64,000 bases of DNA from contig NZ_JALHLF010000006.1 in the NCBI RefSeq assembly GCF_022832435.1, positions 1 to 64,000 on the forward strand, written 5' to 3'. The notes beneath the pieces were generated by a model. That model did no database searches. It saw only the letters and a list, made by a program, of their open reading frames with translations, and was not told where the DNA came from. This document shows, one piece after another, positions 57,285 to 64,000 of this stretch. Position numbers and translations under genes: made by a program. Within the stretch, counting starts at the first letter, position 1. Each line of letters opens with the position of its first letter. The stretch comes from Novosphingobium organovorum. Its GTDB lineage: Bacteria > Pseudomonadota > Alphaproteobacteria > Sphingomonadales > Sphingomonadaceae.

Positions 57285-58955
57285 CTAGGCGGCGGCGTTG
57301 GCCGCGCTCAGCAGCGCGCGCACGCTCGCGGTGGCGACGTCCTCGTCGATGCCCACGCCCCAGATCACGCGCCCGTCGGGGGTCACGCATTCGACATAGG
57401 AGGCCGCCTTGGCGTTCGAATCCTTGCCCATCGAATGCTCGGCGTAGTCGCGCACGTCGAGCTTGACGCCGAAACCTTCATCGAGCGTGGCGACGATCGA
57501 GGAGATCAGCCCCTTGCCGCGACCCGAGACCGACTGCTCCTTGCCGTCGACGCCGATCTTGCCGGCGAAAACGCGCGTGCCGTCGGCGCTGCGCGCCTCG
57601 TCCCAGTCGATCAGGTGGAAGCGCTGGGGCTCGTCAAGGCGGTAGGCCTTGCGGAACACGTCCCAGATATCGCCCGCCTGGAGTTCGCGGCCCAGCTCGT
57701 CCGCCAGCTGCTGGACGTGCTTGGAGAAGTGCGCCTGCATGCGCTTGGGCAGCTTGAGGCCCTGGTCCTGCTCGATCACCCAGGCAAAGCCACCCTTGCC
57801 CGACTGCGAGTTGACGCGGATCACCGCTTCGTAGTCGCGGCCCAGGTCCGCCGGATCGATCGGCAGGTAAGGCACCGCCCAGAGCTCGTCGTTGCGGCTT
57901 TCCTGCGCGGCGAAGCCCTTCTTGATCGCGTCCTGATGCGAGCCGGAGAACGCGGTGAAGACCAGTTCGCCGCCGTAGGGGTGGCGTTCGGGCACCTTGA
58001 GCTGGTTGCAGTACTCGACCGTCTGGATCACGTCGTCGATGTTCGAGAAGTCCAGCTCGGGGCTGACGCCCTGCGTGTACATGTTCATCGCAACGGTCAC
58101 CAGGCAGCAGTTGCCGGTGCGCTCGCCATTGCCGAACAGGCAGCCTTCGACGCGATCGGCACCCGCCATCAGTCCCAGTTCCGCCGCCGCGACACCGGTG
58201 CCGCGATCGTTGTGGGTGTGCAGCGAGATTACCGCCGATGCCCGGTTGGGCAGGTTGTTGCAGAAATACTCGATCTGGTCGGCGTAGATGTTGGGCGTTG
58301 CCGCTTCCACCGTCGCGGGCAGATTGAGGATGATCGGATGTTCGGGCGTGGGCTGGAGAATCTCCATCACCGCCTCGCAGCATTCGATCGAGAAATCGAG
58401 TTCGGCCGTCGAGAACGTCTCGGGGCTGTATTCGACGTGCCACTTGGTCTGCGGGTACATCGCGATCTGGTCGCGGATGATCTTCGCGCCGTTCTCGGCG
58501 ATGCCACGGATCTGCGCGCGGTCCATGCCGAACACCACGTTGCGCCACAGCGGCGAGACCGCGTTGTAGACGTGGACGATCGCCTCATGAACACCGGCAA
58601 GGCTCTTGAACGAGGTTTCGATCAGGTCCTGGCGCGACTGGGTGAGAACCTGGACCAGGACGTCTTCGGGGATACGCTCGCCATCGACCAGGCCGCGGAT
58701 GAAATCGTACTCGGTCGCGCCCGCGCTCGGGAAGCCGACCTCGATCTCCTTGAGGCCGACCTTGACCAGCAGGTCGAAGAAGCGGGTCTTCTTTTCCGCA
58801 CCCATCGGGTCGATCAGCGCCTGGTTGCCGTCGCGCAGGTCCGTCGAGAGCCAGCGCGGGGCCTTGGTGATCGTGTTCGACGGCCACTGGCGGTTGGGCA
58901 GGTCGATCTGCGGGAACGGGCGATACTTGACCGAGGGGTCTTTGAGCATAGTCAT
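57285..58955 (-). CDS. leuA: 2-isopropylmalate synthase
   Basis: A 556-residue LeuA, first committed step of leucine synthesis (2-ketoisovalerate plus acetyl-CoA). The HMGL-like barrel has STDLRDGNQALIDPM, EIEVGFPSAGATEYDF, LHTHNDRGTGVAAAELGLMAGAD and GNGERTGNCCLVTVAMN with the metal-binding His pair. The LeuA allosteric domain at the C-terminus ends in VECVTPDGRVIWGVGIDEDVATAS. The ATG at 58955 (MTMLKDPSV) is used; MLKD at 58949 is an alternative. A Leu-rich leader peptide lies upstream. Confidence 0.96.
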   Translation of the reverse strand: MTMLKDPSVKYRPFPQIDLPNRQWPSNTITKAPRWLSTDLRDGNQALIDPMGAEKKTRFFDLLVKVGLKEIEVGFPSAGATEYDFIRGLVDGERIPEDVLVQVLTQSRQDLIETSFKSLAGVHEAIVHVYNAVSPLWRNVVFGMDRAQIRGIAENGAKIIRDQIAMYPQTKWHVEYSPETFSTAELDFSIECCEAVMEILQPTPEHPIILNLPATVEAATPNIYADQIEYFCNNLPNRASAVISLHTHNDRGTGVAAAELGLMAGADRVEGCLFGNGERTGNCCLVTVAMNMYTQGVSPELDFSNIDDVIQTVEYCNQLKVPERHPYGGELVFTAFSGSHQDAIKKGFAAQESRNDELWAVPYLPIDPADLGRDYEAVIRVNSQSGKGGFAWVIEQDQGLKLPKRMQAHFSKHVQQLADELGRELQAGDIWDVFRKAYRLDEPQRFHLIDWDEARSADGTRVFAGKIGVDGKEQSVSGRGKGLISSIVATLDEGFGVKLDVRDYAEHSMGKDSNAKAASYVECVTPDGRVIWGVGIDEDVATASVRALLSAANAAA

Positions 58956-59011
58956 GGGATGGGTCTCGTTCGGAATTTCTCAACTGCGGCAGGACAGGCG
59001 CTAACCGTTCA

Positions 59012-59084
59012 GGTGCGCTTGTATTCAGGTCCCCTTGAGCGCCGCGCGCACCACCGGGGCAGCACGCAAGCTCACGCCCAAGGG
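59012..59084 (-). promoter_or_regulatory. Candidate leuA attenuator: mutually exclusive RNA pairings
   Basis: On the transcript, CCCTTGGGCG (59084-59075) can pair with CGCTCAAGGG (59041-59032), with one G-U pair. Alternatively GGTGCGC (59052-59046) pairs with GCGCACC (59018-59012). The two stems interlock, so only one can form. No U-run follows, so the terminating step would need Rho or act on translation. Confidence 0.45.
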
Positions 59085-59122
59085 CGCGTAAGTCGCAGGA
59101 GAAGGCCAAGACGACGAGTCAT
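59072..59122 (-). CDS. leuL: Leucine leader peptide of leuA
   Basis: 16 codons, MTRRLGLLLRLTRPWA, with five Leu codons, four of them CTT or CTC, then TGA at 59074-59072. The Leu-rich content, position 117 bases before leuA and overlap with an attenuator-like pairing fit a translation-attenuation leader. The symbol leuL is used by analogy with the E. coli leader. The promoter places transcription start within one or two bases of the ATG, so the mRNA may be leaderless, as is known for rhizobial trpL. Confidence 0.7.
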   Translation of the reverse strand: MTRRLGLLLRLTRPWA

Positions 59123-59129
59123 GGCTGTG

Positions 59130-59158
59130 CCTATGGGCATTCGGGCCGGCAAAGTAAA
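59130..59158 (-). promoter_or_regulatory. leuL-leuA promoter
   Basis: On the minus strand TTTACT (59158-59153), a 17-base spacer and CATAGG (59135-59130). Expected start of transcription is at about 59123-59122, the first base of the leader ATG. Confidence 0.5.
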
Positions 59159-59184
59159 GGGCCAAGTTGGCCAGCCTGACGGGA

Positions 59185-59514
59185 TCAGTTGCAGGCGAAC
59201 TTGTCGATATGTCCGGTGTCGTCAAGGAAGACGTTGAGCCGGTCGGGGTGGTAGTCCATGGTCATTGCCGAGCCGGGCTTGAGGACCCGTACCGGCTTGT
59301 CGCCGCGCCAGCTGCGAAGGACCGTGAGGACCGTCTCGCTCGCCTCGCGGCCAAGAAACGCGCCGAGTTGCGCCGCGCCGCAATCGGCGGGCCGGGCGGG
59401 AGAAGGTGGCGGCGACGTGGGGGGCTCGGTAGTCGCCGAGCAACCGCCGAGCCCGGCCAGAAGGCTGGCCGCGAGGATCGGAAGAAGACCGGCAGTCGAA
59501 ATGGGGCGGATCAT
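59185..59514 (-). CDS. I78-family peptidase inhibitor lipoprotein
   Basis: 109 residues with a lipoprotein signal (ILAASLLAGLGGC; Cys near residue 21), a Thr/Pro-rich linker, then a compact domain CGAAQLGAFLGREASETVLTV, GDKPVRVLKPGSAMTMDYHPDRLN and VFLDDTGHIDKFACN typical of the I78 inhibitor family. The two terminal cysteines probably form a disulfide. It would protect the envelope against serine proteases. The ATG at 59514 gives the lipoprotein signal; the longer ORF adds an unlikely basic extension. Confidence 0.85.
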   Translation of the reverse strand: MIRPISTAGLLPILAASLLAGLGGCSATTEPPTSPPPSPARPADCGAAQLGAFLGREASETVLTVLRSWRGDKPVRVLKPGSAMTMDYHPDRLNVFLDDTGHIDKFACN

Positions 59515-59653
59515 GCGAGAGTCCTTGCTTGGCGCGCGTCGTCCGAAGCGGCCGCGCGAAGCGGTCGGCCGGATAGTCGGGCGTGCAAGCCTAGCGCAGA
59601 TCACGCGGCAAGGGGAACGGTTTGTCGGCGCGGGCCTGGCTCTGCCCGCCGGG

Positions 59654-59920
59654 CTAGAGATACCTGGCGAGTTCGCCCAGTCGGGCCAGATCGTCGCGCA
59701 CGGTGCTGGGCAGCGGGCCGATCAGGTCCTCGATATGGTGTTCGATGTGATCGGTGACGATCAGCGTCTTGGTCTTTTCGAGCGCGGCGACCACGGCCTG
59801 CATCTGCTGGGCGATCTTGAGCCCGTCCTCGCCGTCCTCGACCATCCGGATGATGCTCGCCAGATGGCCGTTGGCGCGGCGCAGGCGGTTGATCAGGTCG
59901 GGATTGGCGGCGTGGCTCAT
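59654..59920 (-). CDS. CsoR/RcnR family metal-sensing repressor
   Basis: 88 residues with the all-helical DUF156 fold: PDLINRLRRANGHLASIIRMVEDGED, AQQMQAVVAALEKTKTLIVTDHIEHHIED. Metal ligands at His3 and the His residues of DHIEHH are present, but the cysteine of helix 2 that is conserved in CsoR and RcnR is replaced (Gly33 by alignment with RcnR). It lies 16 bases downstream of the Ni/Co exporter gene and probably controls it through the operator at 60787-60805. Confidence 0.88.
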   Translation of the reverse strand: MSHAANPDLINRLRRANGHLASIIRMVEDGEDGLKIAQQMQAVVAALEKTKTLIVTDHIEHHIEDLIGPLPSTVRDDLARLGELARYL

Positions 59921-59936
59921 GAATTGCGTGTCCGTT

Positions 59937-60752
59937 TCAGGGAAGGGCGCGATAACCCTGCAGCGCAAGGTAGAGGCCAAGGCACAGGATCACGATGCCG
60001 CTGAGATAAGGCGCCTTGCGAACCAGCGAACCGAACCCGCCAAAGGCCTTCTGGGCGTAGCGCACGCTAAGCGCGGCGATGACGCCTGACAAGACCATGG
60101 TCAGCGCCAGGCCGATGCTGAAGCACAGCACGAGGACCGATCCGAGCGCGACGCGATCGAGCTGGAGGCACAGCAGGAGCACGGTGATCGCGCCGGGGCA
60201 GGGCACCAGCCCGCCGGTCAGGCCGAACAGGACGATCTGGCCGGTGGTGACCGTGCGCCCGGCGAAACGGCGGCGGATGTCTTCGGCGTGCTCGCGCTCG
60301 TGCGCGTCCTGGTAGCCGCCATCGGTCAGATCGAGCGCGTGCTCCAGCGCCGTGTCGCCGTGCCCGTGTCGATGGTCGTGATGATGGTCATGGTGGTGGC
60401 CGTGCGACTGTTCGCGGCGAATGCGCCAGAGCATCCACACCGCCATGGCCAGGATGACGAGTCCCGAGCCGAACTGGAAATAGGGCTCGATCCCCTCCGG
60501 GCTCAGGCCCTTGAACAGATAGACGCCGCCCAGCGCGACGATCCACACCACGGCGGTATGCGAAAGCGTGGCCGCGAGGCCGAGTAGTACCGCCTGGCGC
60601 ACCGTACCGCGCACCGCGACGATGAAGGCGGCCATCATGGTCTTGGAGTGGCCCGGTTCGAGGCCGTGCAGTGCGCCAAGCAGGATGGCGCTGGGGATGA
60701 ACAGCCAGGCGTGCGCGGCGCTGTGCTCGAGGAGCTGGGAAAGCGATGTCAT
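59937..60752 (-). CDS. NicO/RcnA-type nickel/cobalt efflux transporter
   Basis: A 271-residue membrane exporter with about six membrane segments. TM1 region GALHGLEPGHSKTMMAAFIV carries the conserved His-Gly-Leu-Glu-Pro-Gly-His motif; a cytoplasmic His-rich loop (SHGHHHDHHHDHRHGHGD) follows, then TGGLVPCPGAITVLL. It exports Ni2+/Co2+. I use the ATG at 60752 with AGGGAA 8 bases ahead; the ATG at 60782 adds a short basic stretch. Confidence 0.93.
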   Translation of the reverse strand: MTSLSQLLEHSAAHAWLFIPSAILLGALHGLEPGHSKTMMAAFIVAVRGTVRQAVLLGLAATLSHTAVVWIVALGGVYLFKGLSPEGIEPYFQFGSGLVILAMAVWMLWRIRREQSHGHHHDHHHDHRHGHGDTALEHALDLTDGGYQDAHEREHAEDIRRRFAGRTVTTGQIVLFGLTGGLVPCPGAITVLLLCLQLDRVALGSVLVLCFSIGLALTMVLSGVIAALSVRYAQKAFGGFGSLVRKAPYLSGIVILCLGLYLALQGYRALP

Positions 60753-60786
60753 GCGCGATTCCCTAGCATTCTTTGCGGCCATATCC

Positions 60787-60805
60787 TATCCCCCCTGAGG
60801 GGATA
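60787..60805. promoter_or_regulatory. Candidate CsoR/RcnR-type operator
   Basis: TATCCCC-N5-GGGGATA, a G/C tract flanked by A/T bases as in known RcnR/CsoR operators, directly upstream of the exporter gene. Confidence 0.65.
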
Positions 60806-60881
60806 TAATGTGGTCGCATCCGTTCCCGGCGGATGCCGGATCGGCCGGGGCCTGTTTGCGCCATTCGCCGCGTCCCAACGC

Positions 60882-60921
60882 AAAAGCCCCCGGCTGCGCA
60901 CGGGCGCGGCCGGGGGCTTTT
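60882..60921 (-). terminator. ilvC intrinsic terminator
   Basis: AAAAGCCCCCGGC pairs with GCCGGGGGCTTTT. A second perfect hairpin, GGATCGGGCAAG/CTTGCCCGATCC (60930-60956), lies between it and the gene. Confidence 0.9.
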
Positions 60922-60969
60922 GCTCACGCGGATCGGGCAAGCGGCTTGCCCGATCCGGCTAAGGTGAGA

Positions 60970-62605
<1,636 letters not shown>

Positions 62606-62633
62606 TGGGAAATTCCTGGGTTCGCTGAGCCGG

Positions 62634-62672
62634 TCAGGCGCCTGGATCAGGCGCCTGGATCAGACGCCTGAA
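62634..62672. repeat. Three 13-bp tandem repeats after the ilvB stop
   Basis: TCAGGCGCCTGGA at 62634-62646 and 62647-62659 and TCAGACGCCTGAA at 62660-62672. Read on the minus strand each begins a TGA; since 13 is not a multiple of three, stops appear in all three frames. The core CAGGCGCCTG is palindromic. Confidence 0.8.
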
Positions 62673-64000
62673 TCAGACAAGCGCCTTGGCCGCGTCGTCG
62701 AGCGTTCCGGCCACATCGTCGCCGTAGAGGATCATTTCGGTATGCGCCGCGCCCGAAGGGATCATCGGGAAGCAGTTCGATTCCTTGGCCACGCGGCAGT
62801 CGACGATGACCGGGCCGGGGTGGGCGATCATCGCCTCGATCCCGGCGTCGAGTTCGCTTTCGTTCTCGATGCGCAGGCCCTTCCAGCCATAGGCCTCGGC
62901 AAGGCGCACGAAGTCGGGCAGGCTGCTCGAGTACGAGTTCGAGTAGCGGCTCTCGTAGGTCAGCTCCTGCCACTGGCGCACCATGCCCATCCACTCGTTG
63001 TTGAGGATGAACACCTTGACCGGCAGGCGGTACTGCGTGGCGGTGCCCAGTTCCTGGATGTTCATCTGGATCGAGGCGTCGCCCGCGATGTCGATGACCA
63101 GGCTGTCCGGGTTGCCAAGCTGCGCGCCGATCGCGGCGGGCAGGCCATAGCCCATGGTGCCAAGGCCGCCCGAGGTCAGCCACTTGTTGGGGCCGAAGAA
63201 GTGGAAGTACTGCGCCGCCCACATCTGGTGCTGGCCCACTTCGGTGGCGATGATCGGGTCCTTGTCGCGGGTCAGCGCGAAGAGCCGCTCGATCGCCAGC
63301 TGGGGCATGATCGCCTTGCTGTTCGCGGGGTAGGCGAGGCTGTTGCGGGTGCGCCATTGCGCGATCCGGCCCATCCAGCCGGACAGGTCGTTGCCGGCAA
63401 AGTCACCCAGGCCTTCGAGGATCTGGGTGAGCACCTGCGCGCAATCGCCGACGATCCCGAGATCGACGGGCACGATCTTGTTGATCGAGGCGCGGTCGAT
63501 GTCGATGTGGATCTTCTTCGAATTGGGCGCGAAGGCATCGAGGCGGCCGGTGACGCGGTCATCGAAGCGCGAGCCGACGGCGATGATGAGGTCGGCCTGG
63601 TTCATCGCCAGGTTGGCCTCGTAAGTGCCGTGCATCCCCAGCATGCCGAGCCAGGCCGGGCTGTCGGCCGGGATGGCGCCAAGGCCCATCAGCGTGGAGG
63701 TGACCGGCGCACCGGTTTTCGCCTGAAGCTCGCGCAGCAGCGCGGTAGCCTCGGGGCCCGAGTTGATGACCCCGCCCCCGGTGTAGAGGATCGGTGCCTT
63801 CGCCGCCTTGATCATGGCGACGGCCTCGTCGATCTCGCTCTGCTCGCCGCGCAGGCGCGGGTCGTAGCGGTTGCGACGCTGGACCGGCGCCTCGCTCCAC
63901 GTCGCGGTCGCGACCTGGACGTTCTTGGGGATGTCGATCAGCACCGGGCCGGGGCGGCCGGTGGTGGCGATCTGGAACGCCTCGTCGATCACCGCGGCAA
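62673..64000 (-). CDS. ilvB: Acetolactate synthase large subunit (partial, 5' end outside window)
   Basis: The C-terminal part (about 442 residues) of a ThDP-dependent acetolactate synthase, first step of branched-chain amino-acid synthesis. Visible are [20 protein letters not shown], the central FAD-binding region with [20 protein letters not shown], the ThDP motif [21 protein letters not shown] with [19 protein letters not shown] and [13 protein letters not shown]. The ThDP Glu domain is beyond the right edge. The gene is cut by the window end at 64000. Confidence 0.96.
   Translation of the reverse strand, partial: AAVIDEAFQIATTGRPGPVLIDIPKNVQVATATWSEAPVQRRNRYDPRLRGEQSEIDEAVAMIKAAKAPILYTGGGVINSGPEATALLRELQAKTGAPVTSTLMGLGAIPADSPAWLGMLGMHGTYEANLAMNQADLIIAVGSRFDDRVTGRLDAFAPNSKKIHIDIDRASINKIVPVDLGIVGDCAQVLTQILEGLGDFAGNDLSGWMGRIAQWRTRNSLAYPANSKAIMPQLAIERLFALTRDKDPIIATEVGQHQMWAAQYFHFFGPNKWLTSGGLGTMGYGLPAAIGAQLGNPDSLVIDIAGDASIQMNIQELGTATQYRLPVKVFILNNEWMGMVRQWQELTYESRYSNSYSSSLPDFVRLAEAYGWKGLRIENESELDAGIEAMIAHPGPVIVDCRVAKESNCFPMIPSGAAHTEMILYGDDVAGTLDDAAKALV

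Overview
The window is GC-rich chromosomal DNA with dense, short-spaced bacterial genes. It looks like a sphingomonad alphaproteobacterium (Novosphingobium or a close relative). This rests on a complete exosortase A (XrtA) exopolysaccharide locus, the PrsK/PrsR pair, an efp-suhB neighbourhood, an RNase E with a long Ala/Glu/Lys-rich tail and alphaproteobacterial-style promoters. The genus is inferred from gene content only. No insertion sequence, prophage or CRISPR array was seen.

Region 1 (1-18.4 kb) is the XrtA/PEP-CTERM exopolysaccharide locus. A leftward arm carries hydrolase 1 (cut by the window edge), hydrolase 2, an acyl carrier protein and a GNAT-like transferase. A divergent acyl-CoA ligase and PLP decarboxylase face it. 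A long rightward operon follows: outer-membrane export lipoprotein, chain-length protein, tyrosine kinase, beta-barrel protein, AAA ATPase, polysaccharide deacetylase, FemAB protein, glycosyltransferase, exosortase A fused to an EpsI domain, and an amidotransferase. Many starts overlap the previous stop. A CHASE2-EAL c-di-GMP phosphodiesterase gene follows.

Region 2 (20.9-39.6 kb) is mostly core genome. It begins with a compact promoter / 12-codon ORF / terminator unit of unknown role, then zapE, sdhB and rne on the minus strand. Next come an amidase and PBP1A on the plus strand, a diguanylate cyclase, a cation diffusion facilitator, an orphan periplasmic-binding-like protein, efp, suhB, several small secreted proteins, tRNA-Leu(CAA) and an M20 peptidase.

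Region 3 (39.9-46.7 kb) is a second XrtA locus: the initiating sugar transferase, PrsK, PrsR and a TPR protein. It shares an exact 10-mer and an exact 11-base ribosome-binding segment with the leader of the export gene in region 1, which suggests coordinated control. No PEP-CTERM substrate protein was found in the window.

Region 4 (46.7-64 kb) has panB, an amino-acid permease, pirin, arsH, five tRNA-Glu genes inside a perfect 240-bp tandem duplication, recJ, a flavodoxin-like protein, an unknown gene next to an AHH-type nuclease, nitronate monooxygenase, leuA with an apparent leaderless Leu-rich leader peptide, an I78 inhibitor lipoprotein, a Ni/Co exporter with a CsoR/RcnR-type regulator, and ilvC, ilvN and ilvB (ilvB truncated at the window end). 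leuA and ilvBNC together cover much of branched-chain amino-acid synthesis.
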